Source: Spiro-02 sp034114085
Lineage (GTDB): Bacteria > Spirochaetota > Spirochaetia > Sphaerochaetales > Sphaerochaetaceae
Direction: 5' to 3'
DNA: 64,000 nt
NCBI GenBank assembly: GCA_034114085.1
Contig: JAXEWB010000081.1
Span: 15,399-79,398 of the forward strand
Shown: piece after piece, positions 35,315-44,977 of the stretch
Position numbering within the stretch: position 1 is the stretch's first letter
Layout of the letters: every line of letters starts with the position of its first letter
Made by a program: the position numbers and the translations under genes
The notes under the pieces: generated by a model
Seen by the model: only the letters and a program-made list of their open reading frames with translations
The model's database searches: none
Told to the model about the DNA's origin: nothing

Positions 35315-36193
35315 ATGAAAGTCAAACTTACCGTGGGCGAACGGATTTTCAATGTCGTCAACGTTATCCTCTGTGCTTTGCTGGCTTTGTGCATACTTGT
35401 TCCGATCCTGAACATCGTGTTCGCTTCGTTCAGCGATCCCGTCGAGGTCATGAAGCATGAAGGTCTGTTCTTGCATCCGATTAAGTTTTCCACCCAGGCA
35501 TACCAGGCGGTGGCCAAGAACCCCAACATACTGTCAGGGTACATGAACACGCTGTTCGTCGTGGTGATCGGGACTTCCCTGAACATCGTCCTTACGTTGA
35601 TCGGCTCATATGTGCTCTCCCGCAAGGGCGTCATGCTGAACAGGTTTTTCACTCTGATGATCGTGTTTACGATGTATTTCCAGGGAGGGACCATCCCGTT
35701 CTACTTGACGGTGCATTCCCTCGGCCTTACCGGTTCACGGCTGTCGCTGATCTTTCCTGTGGCGATAAATACCTTCAACTTGATCGTCATGCGTACCGCG
35801 ATGGCGTCGGTTCCCGACAGCTTGCCGGAATCCGCGATGATGGACGGCGCCGGACATGTTCGCATCCTGTTCAGCATCATGACTCCGCTGACCAAGGCTA
35901 CGGTTGCGGTAATCACGCTGTATTACGCCGTCTATCATTGGAATTCATGGTTCAACGCAATGATCTTCCTGCACAAGAAAGCACAGTACCCGTTGCAACT
36001 GATACTGCGGGAAATCCTGATTCAGGATGAGACGAGCATCATGTCGGCGGGTGGAGCCGATGCGCTTGCCATGGCGAGCGATACGATCAAATACGCGACA
36101 ATCGTCGTCGCCACCGTTCCCATCCTCTGCATCTATCCGTTCTTGCAGAAGTATTTCGTCAAAGGCGTCATGGTCGGCGCCGTGAAGGGGTGA
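35315..36193 (+). CDS. Sugar ABC transporter permease, LplC/YesQ type
   Basis: Second permease, 292 residues. Hydrophobic segments include FNVVNVILCALLALCILVPI at the N-terminus and TLFVVVIGTSLNIVLTLIGS. The EAA-type loop is VPDSLPESAMMDGAGHVRIL, and the C-terminus IYPFLQKYFVKGVMVGAVKG is characteristic of the LplC/YtcP group. It pairs with the preceding gene. It ends 4 bases before the dehydrogenase gene, indicating one transcript. Confidence 0.93.
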   Translation: MKVKLTVGERIFNVVNVILCALLALCILVPILNIVFASFSDPVEVMKHEGLFLHPIKFSTQAYQAVAKNPNILSGYMNTLFVVVIGTSLNIVLTLIGSYVLSRKGVMLNRFFTLMIVFTMYFQGGTIPFYLTVHSLGLTGSRLSLIFPVAINTFNLIVMRTAMASVPDSLPESAMMDGAGHVRILFSIMTPLTKATVAVITLYYAVYHWNSWFNAMIFLHKKAQYPLQLILREILIQDETSIMSAGGADALAMASDTIKYATIVVATVPILCIYPFLQKYFVKGVMVGAVKG

Positions 36194-36197
36194 TCCG

Positions 36198-37196
36198 ATG
36201 AGAGTACAATACGATGACATGGTGGCGCAGTTCGTCCGCGTCCTGGAAAAATACGGCATTACCGGCGACGACGCCCGTCTGAGCGCCAGAATGTTCGCGG
36301 ATGCATCGCGCGACGGAGTCCATACCCATGGGCTCAACCGGTTCCCGAAGTTCATCGCCTCGATCAAAAACGGTTCTGTCAACGTTACCAAGCGGGCCGT
36401 CAGGGTGGGGGAGTTCGGCTCCCTTGAGCGTTGGGATGGCCAGCGCGGGCCGGGCAACCTGAATGCCTGGCTGTGCATGAACCGGGCGATAGAACTGGCA
36501 AAGTCCAATACCGTGGGTGTCGTGGCGTTACGGAATACCAACCATTGGATGCGTCCGGGCAACTACGGCATGCTGGCGGTGGAACATGACTGCGTCGGTA
36601 TCCTGTGGACGAACACTGTACCGAATATGCCTGCGTGGGGAGGAAAGGATGCGAAGCTCGGCAACAACCCCATGGTCGTGGCGGTTCCATATCAGGACGC
36701 CCCGGTGGTGCTGGATGTCGCGATGTCGATGTTCAGCTACGGGAAATTGGAAAAATATAAGCGGGAAGGCGTTTTATGTCCCGTTGACGGTGGATTCAAT
36801 ACATCGGGGGATATCACGCGGGATCCTGCGGAAATCCTTGAGACCCATCAGGTTCTGCCTATCGGATACTGGAAAGGTTCGGGGTTGTCATTGGTCCTTG
36901 ACCTCGTCGCCGCCACGCTTGCGGGCGGAACGACGACCAGGGGGGTGGGAGAGTTGCCTACCGAAACGTCGATTTCCCAATTTTTCATGGCGGTTGCCCT
37001 TTCCCAGTTCCCCGACAGGATGGAGCTGGAACGTCAGATTGGATTGTCGTTGCAGGACTTGCGGACTTCGGTCCCGATGCATGAGGGGCGTCCGGTCCAT
37101 TATCCAGGACAGGGAATGAAGCAGGTTCGCGAAGAGAGCCTGGAGAAAGGCGTGTTCGTGGACGAGAGCGTATGGCAGGGAGTTCTGGAGCTGTAG
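36198..37196 (+). CDS. dlgD: 2,3-diketo-L-gulonate reductase-like dehydrogenase (YiaK/DlgD, Ldh2 family)
   Basis: E. coli YiaK interconverts 2,3-diketo-L-gulonate and 3-keto-L-gulonate with NADH. The 332 residues follow it closely: HTHGLNRFPKFIASIKNGSV with the catalytic His, LERWDGQRGPGNL, VGVVALRNTNHWMRPGNYGM, DVAMSMFSYGKLE, PVDGGFNTSGDITRDP and LPIGYWKGSGLSLVLDL. The match supports a role with keto-aldonates formed from uronates in this cluster. The exact substrate could differ. It is two bases from the next gene. Confidence 0.87.
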   Translation: MRVQYDDMVAQFVRVLEKYGITGDDARLSARMFADASRDGVHTHGLNRFPKFIASIKNGSVNVTKRAVRVGEFGSLERWDGQRGPGNLNAWLCMNRAIELAKSNTVGVVALRNTNHWMRPGNYGMLAVEHDCVGILWTNTVPNMPAWGGKDAKLGNNPMVVAVPYQDAPVVLDVAMSMFSYGKLEKYKREGVLCPVDGGFNTSGDITRDPAEILETHQVLPIGYWKGSGLSLVLDLVAATLAGGTTTRGVGELPTETSISQFFMAVALSQFPDRMELERQIGLSLQDLRTSVPMHEGRPVHYPGQGMKQVREESLEKGVFVDESVWQGVLEL

Positions 37197-37197
37197 C

Positions 37198-37965
37198 ATG
37201 TTGATACCAGGTCTTGTATCCGCGACCTTCAAGGGGAGGCCGGTGGAAGAAGTCATAGAGCTTGCCGCGTCGCATGGCCTTCAGGCTATCGAATGGAGTG
37301 AAGACTGGCATGTTCCGGAAGGTAATGCGGAAGAGGCCGTCCGTATCGCGGCCTTGACCAAACGTGCTGGGCTTCGGATCGCCGGGTTCGGTTCCTATTA
37401 CCGTCTTGGAAAAGGCATGGATATCACCTCCGGAATCGAAGCGGCGAGGGCGCTGGGTTCTTCCGTGATACGTATCTGGGGAGGCGATCGGCCGTCTTCA
37501 GAATTGGATGAAAATGCCTTCGGCCTTTTGGTCGATGAGGCGCGGAAGGTTTCCCTGCGATGCGCACGGCAGGGGCTGACGGTTGCGTTGGAATGGCACA
37601 AGAATACGATTACCGACACGAACGAGTCGGGAATCAGATTCTTGGATGGTGTTGGAAACGCCAGTTGCCGCACTCTCTGGCAACCGACGATGGCTCTGAC
37701 TGTCGCGCAAAGGGTGGCCGGGCTTCGTGCGATCGGCTCTCGCCTGGTGAACCTGCATGTCTACCATTGGGATGAAACAGGTCGGAGACCGCTTGCCGAA
37801 GGAGCCGATGTCTGGCGTGACTATTTTGCGGCGGTCGATAGGTCAGAAGACCATTATGCATTGCTGGAGTTCGTAAAGGACGATTCTGTACGACAGTTCG
37901 CCAATGATGCGGCGACCCTGCTCCAATGGCTTGAGCGGGAGAACCGGATTGAAATGGATATATGA
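37198..37965 (+). CDS. Sugar phosphate isomerase/epimerase-like TIM barrel
   Basis: Xylose-isomerase-like barrel of 255 residues. The metal-binding acids are in the expected strands: TVALEWHKN (Glu), LWQPTMALT, NLHVYHWDE (His) and ALLEFVKDD (Glu). It begins MLIPGLVSATFKGRPVEEVI. Family members are isomerases, epimerases, dehydratases or, in recent cases, 3-keto-glycoside lyases. No phosphate site is evident. Tight packing with dlgD and the PreA-like gene suggests action on a keto-sugar acid. Confidence 0.85.
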   Translation: MLIPGLVSATFKGRPVEEVIELAASHGLQAIEWSEDWHVPEGNAEEAVRIAALTKRAGLRIAGFGSYYRLGKGMDITSGIEAARALGSSVIRIWGGDRPSSELDENAFGLLVDEARKVSLRCARQGLTVALEWHKNTITDTNESGIRFLDGVGNASCRTLWQPTMALTVAQRVAGLRAIGSRLVNLHVYHWDETGRRPLAEGADVWRDYFAAVDRSEDHYALLEFVKDDSVRQFANDAATLLQWLERENRIEMDI

Positions 37966-37981
37966 GGAGTGAGGTATAAGT

Positions 37982-39217
37982 ATGGCAGATATGCATGTCG
38001 CTGCGTTTGATATGATCAATCCGTTCGTCATTGCGTCAAGTCCCGCTACGCAAGGGGCGCGCAATGTACTCAAGAGCGCGAAATGCCGTCCTGGCGCTAT
38101 CGTGCTGAGAAATTTCGGACATGGTACGGGTGGAGGGAGCTTCATCTATCCCGATGCCGCCGCGATGTACAAGGGCGCGCCGACGTTCCACAGTCATGCG
38201 GTGGGAACCCAGCTGCCTGATCCCGTCGATAGTCTCGACAAGTATTGCGATGAGGTTCGTGAAATCAAACGGAATCTCGATTCGGATATCAAGCTCTGGG
38301 TCTCGATCGGACATTACAGCGATATTGTCAAGGGCGGTGACTGGGAGTCCAGTTGGAAGAATCAAGCCCGCGAACTGGCGAACGCCGGAGCCGATGCGTT
38401 TGAACTCCATTTCAATACTCCCGGAGTCGCGGTGGCGAAGGACAGGCAGTTCAACTACTATCAACTGGTTTATTCCTGTACCAAGATGATCCGGCAGACC
38501 GTGCCGGGCATTCCCGTCATGGTCAAGTTGGCTGTCGAGGCCTGCGATCCATTGACTTCAATCCGTCAGGCGGTGGCCGCGGGAGCGTCGGCGGTCGGCC
38601 CTACGGCTCGCTGGAAAGGCTTTTACTTTGACTTGGACTGGAAGCGGACGGAGGCCCGTCCCGGCGCTGGCTATGGCGGCACGCAGGCGAACCCGATTGT
38701 CTGTTACGCCGTGGCGGAGGCCCGGAACAAAGGAATCGATATCCCGATGTTCGCAGGTGGCGGTGTGTTCAGCTATGACCAGGCGTTGCGTCTGGTCATG
38801 TCAGGGAGCGACATGGTCCAAATCGGGGCGTTGGCTTGTTCTGGTGGGACGATGGCGTGTTCGTCTCTGATCCGGCAGTTTGAATCTTGGATGGACAAGA
38901 ACGGATATCCCGACATGGCAGCCCTGAAGGGCGATGCGCTGAAACTGTTCTCCATGCCTGACGCATTCGCGAAGAAACGGCAGAAGCTGCTTGGCGAGTC
39001 GTACCGTACGGCCCAGGTCAATCAGGACAAGTGCATCGGTTGCGGCCGGTGTCAGGATGTCTGCTGGCATGAGGGAATTGTCGTGGAGGATCGCAAGGCG
39101 CACAAACTCGACGGTTGCATCGGGTGCGGCTATTGCTTCCAGGTCTGTCCCGCCCAGGCCCTCACTGTTGACAGGGGGGGGATCCTAGCCGCCCCGTTCA
39201 ACGGAGTCGATGCATGA
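37982..39217 (+). CDS. PreA-like FMN oxidoreductase with 2x[4Fe-4S] (dihydroorotate/dihydropyrimidine dehydrogenase family)
   Basis: FMN TIM barrel of 411 residues plus a ferredoxin tail. It resembles the catalytic PreA subunit of dihydropyrimidine dehydrogenase, with NPFVIASSPATQGARNVL, ELHFNTPG, VMVKLAVEACDPLTSI and MFAGGGVFSYDQALRLVMSG then MVQIGA. The C-terminal clusters are CIGCGRCQDVC and CIGCGYCFQVCPAQAL. No preT partner is present and no pyrimidine genes are nearby. Its place in a sugar operon suggests another reducible C=C substrate. It overlaps the next gene by 4 bases. Confidence 0.85.
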   Translation: MADMHVAAFDMINPFVIASSPATQGARNVLKSAKCRPGAIVLRNFGHGTGGGSFIYPDAAAMYKGAPTFHSHAVGTQLPDPVDSLDKYCDEVREIKRNLDSDIKLWVSIGHYSDIVKGGDWESSWKNQARELANAGADAFELHFNTPGVAVAKDRQFNYYQLVYSCTKMIRQTVPGIPVMVKLAVEACDPLTSIRQAVAAGASAVGPTARWKGFYFDLDWKRTEARPGAGYGGTQANPIVCYAVAEARNKGIDIPMFAGGGVFSYDQALRLVMSGSDMVQIGALACSGGTMACSSLIRQFESWMDKNGYPDMAALKGDALKLFSMPDAFAKKRQKLLGESYRTAQVNQDKCIGCGRCQDVCWHEGIVVEDRKAHKLDGCIGCGYCFQVCPAQALTVDRGGILAAPFNGVDA

Positions 39218-40341
39218 ACGATGTCTCATTGCTCCTCGTCGGTATCGGCGGCTATGGGGAGAACTATATCAAGGAACTGATGATGCGCGACATCCCCGGA
39301 GTCGAGTTGACGGGGGTGGCCGATCCTTTCCTTGACAAGAGCCCTTGGAAAGGACCGATCATGGAGCGGGGGATTCCCGTGTTCCGTACTCCCGGCGAGT
39401 TCTATTCCGCCGGAGGAAAGGCTGATCTCGTGGTGATTTCTTCGCCGATCCATACGCATTACGACTATATTGTCGCGGCGCTGGATCATGGGAGCGACGT
39501 GTTGTGTGAAAAGCCCGTCGCTATCAGCCTTGACTTGATGGACGATTTGATTGCGCGGGAACGAAAAAGCGGACTGTTTGTAGCCGTAGGATATCAATTG
39601 TGTTTTTCCCGGGATGTGCTGGCGATAAAGGCCGATGTGCTTTCCGGTCTCTATGGGAAGCCTGTCAGGATGAAGTCCCTGCGGTTGATGCGGCGCGGAG
39701 ACCTGTATTATGCCCGTAACGGCTGGGCGGGCAAGTTGAATTGCCATGGTGAACATGTGTTTGACAGCCCCGTCTCCAACGCCTGCGCCCATCAGATCCA
39801 GAATATGCTCTATCTGCTGGGACCATCCACGGAGACGACTGCGGATGTTCTGGATGTGGACGGGGAACTCTGGAAGGGAAGACCGTCGATTGAGAATTAT
39901 GACGCGGCAGCATTGCGGATTCATACGGACAAGGGTGTGAGTTTGCTATACTATACCGCTCATTGCCTTGATGAAAGGAAAGTAGGGCCGATGGGGGTGT
40001 ATGAATTCGAGAAAGGCGTCATCGTCAATCAGGAAGATTCCTTCGTAGGGACTTTGGCCGACGGTACCGTCAGGGATTACTCCGTATGTGAAAAAGGTGA
40101 ACGGATGCAGAAGCTGTACGACGCCATCGCGTGCGTACGTACCGGCTCTCGTCCCGCCTGTACTTTGGAAACGTCCCGAGCCCATGTGAAATGCGTGATC
40201 CTTGCGCAGCGGTTGCCCGTCCTGCCTCGGCTTGACGCTGAAAGGAAGTCCGCCGATGACGATGGATACTTCGCGATTCCTGATCTGGCGCATACGTACT
40301 TGAGAAGCTATGAGAACTGGTGCCTGCCGCGGGAACTCTGA
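39214..40341 (+). CDS. Gfo/Idh/MocA family oxidoreductase (1)
   Basis: NAD(P)-dependent sugar or cyclitol dehydrogenase of 375 residues. The Rossmann glycine motif is LLLVGIGGYGENYIKEL, the conserved VLCEKPVAISLDLMDDLI holds the catalytic Lys, and HVFDSPVSNACAHQIQNM carries the substrate His region. Cys-rich and with an extended C-terminus (DLAHTYLRSYENW). It is one of three paralogues in the locus. Members commonly oxidise C3 of a glycoside or C2 of inositol; the substrate here is unknown. Confidence 0.9.
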   Translation: MNDVSLLLVGIGGYGENYIKELMMRDIPGVELTGVADPFLDKSPWKGPIMERGIPVFRTPGEFYSAGGKADLVVISSPIHTHYDYIVAALDHGSDVLCEKPVAISLDLMDDLIARERKSGLFVAVGYQLCFSRDVLAIKADVLSGLYGKPVRMKSLRLMRRGDLYYARNGWAGKLNCHGEHVFDSPVSNACAHQIQNMLYLLGPSTETTADVLDVDGELWKGRPSIENYDAAALRIHTDKGVSLLYYTAHCLDERKVGPMGVYEFEKGVIVNQEDSFVGTLADGTVRDYSVCEKGERMQKLYDAIACVRTGSRPACTLETSRAHVKCVILAQRLPVLPRLDAERKSADDDGYFAIPDLAHTYLRSYENWCLPREL

Positions 40342-40417
40342 TTTTGGCATGTCCCCGGGCATCGCCCGAGGTCGGATATATTGGTTTTCAGTTTTTGCAT
40401 TACATGAGGAGGTAATG

Positions 40418-41995
40418 ATGAAAAAAACACTTTTGATCGTATTGGCTCTGCTGCTGGTAGTCGGGCCCCTGTTCGCCGCCGGTTCTTCGGAAAAGAGTTC
40501 CGTAACCGCCACGGGAAAGACCAAGCTGACGTATTGGGCGCCTCTGAACCCCAACATTTCGAGCGTGGTGCAGGATTTTAGCCAGACGATCTATTTCCAG
40601 ACACTGATGGAACGGACGAATACTGATATTTCGTTCCAGCATGTACCCGCCAGCAATGATTCCGTAATGTCTGAAGGATTCAACATCCTGATTGCTTCTG
40701 GCAATTATCCTGACATCATTGAATACAAGTGGATTGACTATCCCGGCGGACCGCAGGCTGCGATTGACGATGGAGTCATCATCTCGCTGAACGATGTATT
40801 CGAGAAATATTGCCCGAACATCACTAAGTTCCTTGCGGGGCATCCCGATATCGCGAAGATGATTAGCACCGACGATGGTACCTACTACGTATTCCCGTTC
40901 CTGAGAGGGGAGAGCTACGAGAACAACAACCTGATCTTCACCGAAGGCTGGGTATGGCGTCTGGACCTCTTGCAGAAAGTAGGCATCTCGAAAGTACCAT
41001 CCACTCCCGATGAGCTGTATACCGCCCTCAAGGCCTTGCAGGGTATCGGGGTACAGCTTCCCTTGACGTTGAGGAAGGACCATGTGAGCCGTGTTTTGTC
41101 TCCTGGATTCGATAGCTGGGACGACTTCTATGTCGTCGACGGCGTAGTCCATAACGGCTTGATTGAATCGACCCGCAAGGGGTATCTCGAATTCACCCAC
41201 AAGCTGTACGCCGAAGGGTTGCTGGACAACGACTACCTCTCCGTGGACAAGAAAAGCCAGGCTGTGAAGGTCCTGAACAACCTCTGCGCCGCGACCTACG
41301 CTCCCGGCGGTTCCGGTATCGGTACTTGGTTGCCCGCGATGCAGCAGAGCGATCCGAGCGTCGAGCTCGTTTCTGCACGGCCGATTTCTCCTGATTCCAG
41401 CCGGTATTCCAGGTTCGCCAAGATGTCCACGATCTATTCCAATTCCGGCCCTTCCGCGGCGATCTCCACTTCCTGCAAGAATGTCGAGGCCGCGGCGAAG
41501 CTGCTTGACTACAACTTCTCGGAGGAGGGGCATCTGCTGGTCAACTTCGGTATCGAAGGCGTTTCCTACACGATGGTCGACGGCTATCCCAAGTATACCG
41601 ACATGATCTTGAACAACCCTGATGGACTGACGATCAGCCAGGCGATGGCGCAGTATATGCGTTCCGCCGTCAACGGGCCGTTCATCCAGGATCCCCGGTA
41701 TCTTGAGCAGTACTACAGCATCCCTGAACTTCAGGAGGCGATCAACCTGTGGGCGCAGACCGACTATGGCAAATATGTCCTGCCTCCTGTGTCCGCGACA
41801 TCCGAAGAGGCTTCCGAGCTTGCCAAGATCATGAACAACGTCAAGACGTATTCCGATGAAATGGAGTCGAAGTTCATTACCGGCGCTCTGCCGATCAGCG
41901 AATTCGACACCTATGTCAATCAGTTGAAGAAGTTTGGCCTTGAACGGGCTGTCGAAATCAAGCAGGCCTGCTACGACCGCTACATGGAAAAATAA
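40418..41995 (+). CDS. Large extracellular sugar-binding protein (LplA/YtcQ type)
   Basis: Extracytoplasmic receptor of 525 residues for the LplB/LplC-type importer. The start is the second ATG of a tandem pair, spaced five bases from GAGGAGG. The signal is MKKTLLIVLALLLVVGPLFA followed by AGSSEKSS; there is no lipobox Cys. The mature part begins LTYWAPLNPNISSVVQDFSQ, with later motifs IEYKWIDYPGGPQAAIDDGV and FPFLRGESYENNNLIFTEGW. Such large receptors take oligosaccharides rather than monosaccharides. A strong hairpin follows the gene. Confidence 0.93.
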   Translation: MKKTLLIVLALLLVVGPLFAAGSSEKSSVTATGKTKLTYWAPLNPNISSVVQDFSQTIYFQTLMERTNTDISFQHVPASNDSVMSEGFNILIASGNYPDIIEYKWIDYPGGPQAAIDDGVIISLNDVFEKYCPNITKFLAGHPDIAKMISTDDGTYYVFPFLRGESYENNNLIFTEGWVWRLDLLQKVGISKVPSTPDELYTALKALQGIGVQLPLTLRKDHVSRVLSPGFDSWDDFYVVDGVVHNGLIESTRKGYLEFTHKLYAEGLLDNDYLSVDKKSQAVKVLNNLCAATYAPGGSGIGTWLPAMQQSDPSVELVSARPISPDSSRYSRFAKMSTIYSNSGPSAAISTSCKNVEAAAKLLDYNFSEEGHLLVNFGIEGVSYTMVDGYPKYTDMILNNPDGLTISQAMAQYMRSAVNGPFIQDPRYLEQYYSIPELQEAINLWAQTDYGKYVLPPVSATSEEASELAKIMNNVKTYSDEMESKFITGALPISEFDTYVNQLKKFGLERAVEIKQACYDRYMEK

Positions 41996-42018
41996 TTTTT
42001 CCACGATGATGTAATTTC

Positions 42019-42046
42019 TGCGGGTGGAGAATATCCACCCGCATTT
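42019..42046 (+). terminator. Intercistronic hairpin after the binding-protein gene
   Basis: Perfect 10-bp stem TGCGGGTGGA (42019-42028) and TCCACCCGCA (42034-42043), loop of 5, then TTT. It lies inside the operon and may act as a partial terminator or 3' stabiliser that raises receptor over enzyme expression. Confidence 0.75.
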
Positions 42047-42068
42047 CTGAAAATAGGAAAGTACGACG

Positions 42069-44159
42069 ATGAATTGTAAGGAAAAACTACTCACCCTGCT
42101 GGATTTCTCCGCGCCGGGAATGGAAGAAGCCGGGCGGATGTCCCTTGCCGGCGATATCGATGGCGCCGTGGCTCAGGTGGTCCGTCATTTTCGTGGACGC
42201 AGGTCCCCCCGGTATCTGTTTGAAGCCTCTGAAGCCGGGCGACTTGTTGACGGGAACATCCTGGATGAAGCCGAAGCCGTGATGCGCCATGAGATTTTCG
42301 GCCATGCGTTCAACGGTCCGATAGACTGGCATTTTAATCCTACGGCGGATACCTCTCGCGACAATGAGTGGAGTTGGTCGCTTTTCCGTACAATCTATTG
42401 GCAGCCGCTTGCCCGCGCCTATGCGTTGACGAAGGACGACAGGTACGTGCGTGAGATCGCGGATGAACTGAAAAGCTTCTACGAGGCTTGGCCGGCACAG
42501 CCCTTCATCGACAGCGATGATGAAAAACCCCAGAAGACCCCGTTTCCGGGACACGCCTGGCGTACCATCGAAACCGGTATCCGTATTTATACGACTTGGC
42601 TGCCGTGTATGGAGATCGTCCGCACCAGCCCTGCGTTCGATGACGAGACCTGGGCTATATTCCTTTGCTCCATCCATGACCACGGGACGTTCTTGGAACG
42701 GCATTACAGCAACCACAGCCATTCGAGCAACTGGCTTTCCATGGAGGCGAGTTCATTGCTTCAACTGGGAATCATGTTCCCTGAAATGACCGATTCCCAG
42801 AAATGGGCCCATGCCGGATACCAGCGGATCATGCATGAACTTGCCTATTGCTTCGACAATGACGGAGTTCATATGGAACACACGCCGATCTATCATCTCG
42901 TTGCCTCGATAGCGTTTCTTCAGGCTGTTCGTCTGTGTACGCTCAACGACATTCCCGTGGCGCCCTATGCCATGACATTGCTGGAACGAAGCGCTGAATA
43001 TCTTCTACGTATCGTCAAACCCGACTTCTCTACTCCTATGATCGGGGACGCCGACCGTAACAGCCTGCTGGACCGAAGAAGCGATACTTCCGTCTATGAG
43101 GGGATGAACCTTTCATTCTTTCCCGATGATCTGAACGAACTACGGGCATATTTCAAGCTGATGAGCCGGTTGACCGGACGGGGCGATTTCCTGTATGCAG
43201 CGACTGGAGGCGCGGAGGGCGAAGCCCCCGCAAGGCGCGAGTATGCGATGCGGGAGACTGGCCTGTACGTTTCAAGGACCGGCTGGACGCGGACGGACAG
43301 CTACATGCACATACATGGCGTCCAGCTGGAACGTGGAGAAAAAAGCACCCACTCCCACAACGACAACGGACATGTGGAGCTGACGCTCCATGGCGAGGAT
43401 GTATTGATTGACTGCGGTCGGTATATCTACAACAGTTCATGCTGGAAGGATTGGCGCCACTATTTCACCTATGCGTTGGCGCACAACACATTGTACGTGG
43501 ACGATCATCTGATGGGAGCCGTTCCTGGTGTGGATCGTGTTCGCGGAGTACGTACCGTGCTGCATGCGTTCAGGAGGACGGACGACTATCAGTTGATCGA
43601 TGTCTCCCACAATGGCTATGCGTTCATGGACGACTCTGTGTTCCATCGCAGAAAGCTGGTATTTCTCCCCGCCGTCGAGTCCGCCGTAGTTCTGGACTAT
43701 GTGACTGGTCTGGGCGAAGCGGACCATGATTTTCGGCTTATCTGGAATTTCGCGGGACGGGATGTGGTTTTGCGGAACGACGAGGTCGCCGATTTCACCA
43801 CTCCCCGCGGGACGGCGTTCCGCATGACCTCTGTCGCCACGTCGGCGGATATTGATTCCGTACGGTATGAGGTGGACGGTTCCAAGGTGGGGCCTGATGG
43901 GTCCGATAGTCCTTGGACATCGAGGCTGTACTGCGGTAGCGAAGATCCCATCGCCGGATGGGTTTCCTACGGATATCCTGTGCGGAAGCCGGTGGGTCAG
44001 GTACAGCGTTGCCTCTTGGGGCGGGTTCCGGCGCTGTCTGTCACGGTTGTTGGAAAGCGAGAACTCCCCGTCCGCATCACCATTGAGGGGGGCCGGGCTG
44101 ATGTGGAAATCGGTGGAAGGCGTTTGTTGGTCGGAAACGAGGAGGTCGAGGTCGTATGA
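42069..44159 (+). CDS. Heparinase II/III-family polysaccharide/oligosaccharide lyase, cytoplasmic
   Basis: Predicted eliminative lyase acting on a uronic-acid-containing chain; 696 residues without a signal peptide. The N-terminal alpha/alpha toroid (to about residue 360) has HYSNHSHSSNWLSMEASSLL and DGVHMEHTPIYHLVASIAFL with candidate catalytic Asn/His/Tyr. The beta-sandwich part has EKSTHSHNDNGHVELTLHGE (metal/catalytic His motif) and LIDCGRYIYNSS. Cytoplasmic location suggests an oligosaccharide lyase after import. Heparin, hyaluronan, alginate or ulvan-type substrates cannot be told apart. It overlaps the next gene by 4 bases. Confidence 0.88.
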   Translation: MNCKEKLLTLLDFSAPGMEEAGRMSLAGDIDGAVAQVVRHFRGRRSPRYLFEASEAGRLVDGNILDEAEAVMRHEIFGHAFNGPIDWHFNPTADTSRDNEWSWSLFRTIYWQPLARAYALTKDDRYVREIADELKSFYEAWPAQPFIDSDDEKPQKTPFPGHAWRTIETGIRIYTTWLPCMEIVRTSPAFDDETWAIFLCSIHDHGTFLERHYSNHSHSSNWLSMEASSLLQLGIMFPEMTDSQKWAHAGYQRIMHELAYCFDNDGVHMEHTPIYHLVASIAFLQAVRLCTLNDIPVAPYAMTLLERSAEYLLRIVKPDFSTPMIGDADRNSLLDRRSDTSVYEGMNLSFFPDDLNELRAYFKLMSRLTGRGDFLYAATGGAEGEAPARREYAMRETGLYVSRTGWTRTDSYMHIHGVQLERGEKSTHSHNDNGHVELTLHGEDVLIDCGRYIYNSSCWKDWRHYFTYALAHNTLYVDDHLMGAVPGVDRVRGVRTVLHAFRRTDDYQLIDVSHNGYAFMDDSVFHRRKLVFLPAVESAVVLDYVTGLGEADHDFRLIWNFAGRDVVLRNDEVADFTTPRGTAFRMTSVATSADIDSVRYEVDGSKVGPDGSDSPWTSRLYCGSEDPIAGWVSYGYPVRKPVGQVQRCLLGRVPALSVTVVGKRELPVRITIEGGRADVEIGGRRLLVGNEEVEVV

Positions 44160-44917
44160 TCAGATTGGGATTGTGTACTGACATCGCGAACATTCGCGAG
44201 GCTGAAGCCGCGGGGTTTGACTATGTAGAGGGAAAGCTCAACGCGATAGCCGCATTGGACGCGGAGGCGTACTCCGATGTCCTTGCCCTGGTGAAGGGTT
44301 CGGAAATCAAGGTTGAACGCTGTTGCCTGTTGCTGCCGAAGTCGATGTCCGTCATCGGCGGAGCCTATGATGAGCGGGCGATGGTTGAATATCTTCACGG
44401 TGCTTTCTCCCGCATGAGGGAGCTGGGAGCGGATATTGTCGTATTCGGTAGCGGCAAGTCGCGGAACATCCCCCAAGGCGTTCGTTGGCAGGATGCGTTC
44501 CTTCAGCTTGTCGCTGTGACAAAGACAATCGGCGGGGTGGCTGCTGGCTACGGGATTCGTATCGCCATCGAACCGTTGAACCGGACGGAAACGAATCTCA
44601 TCAATACTTTGGCCGAAGGGGCTGCGTTGCAGGCCGAGGTGGATATGGTGAACGTGGGGCTGCTCGCCGACGCGTTTCACATGCGCCGGGAGGGAGAACC
44701 CCTTGAAAGGATATCACTCGTATCTCCGTTGATGCACGCCCATATGGCCATGCGTGAGGGACGTGCGTATCCCGTTGAGGCTGATGCCGAGGTGACTGAG
44801 TTCTTTTCTGCGCTGAAGGCGTCCGGTTATGACGGTTCGGTGAGCATCGAGGGCAAGAGCGATGACTGGCGGAGGGATTCCGTCGCCGCGATCACCGCAA
44901 TGCGTCCGCTTTGCTGA
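44156..44917 (+). CDS. Sugar isomerase/epimerase-like TIM barrel (2)
   Basis: Xylose-isomerase-like barrel of 253 residues, divergent from the one at 37198. It opens IRLGLCTDIANIREAEAAGF then DYVEGKL. Metal ligands are likely in RIAIEPLNRTETN (Glu), VGLLADAFHMRREG (Asp/His), MHAHMAMREGR (His) and GSVSIEGKS (Glu). The pattern is that of hydroxypyruvate isomerase, tagatose-epimerase and 3-keto-sugar lyase relatives. It is coupled to the lyase gene and followed by a Gfo/Idh/MocA gene, a recurrent pair in keto-glycoside pathways. Confidence 0.87.
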   Translation: MIRLGLCTDIANIREAEAAGFDYVEGKLNAIAALDAEAYSDVLALVKGSEIKVERCCLLLPKSMSVIGGAYDERAMVEYLHGAFSRMRELGADIVVFGSGKSRNIPQGVRWQDAFLQLVAVTKTIGGVAAGYGIRIAIEPLNRTETNLINTLAEGAALQAEVDMVNVGLLADAFHMRREGEPLERISLVSPLMHAHMAMREGRAYPVEADAEVTEFFSALKASGYDGSVSIEGKSDDWRRDSVAAITAMRPLC

Positions 44918-44977
44918 AATACGGAAATGAAACATACGAAACCTATCGTTTTATCTGAGTGGAAGGAGTATACTGAC

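Noticed and set aside
40400..42094. 564-codon open frame antisense to the sugar-binding-protein gene
   Set aside because: It mirrors codon bias of the real gene, has no protein pattern, and lacks a plausible ribosome site. The plus-strand product has a signal peptide and family motifs.
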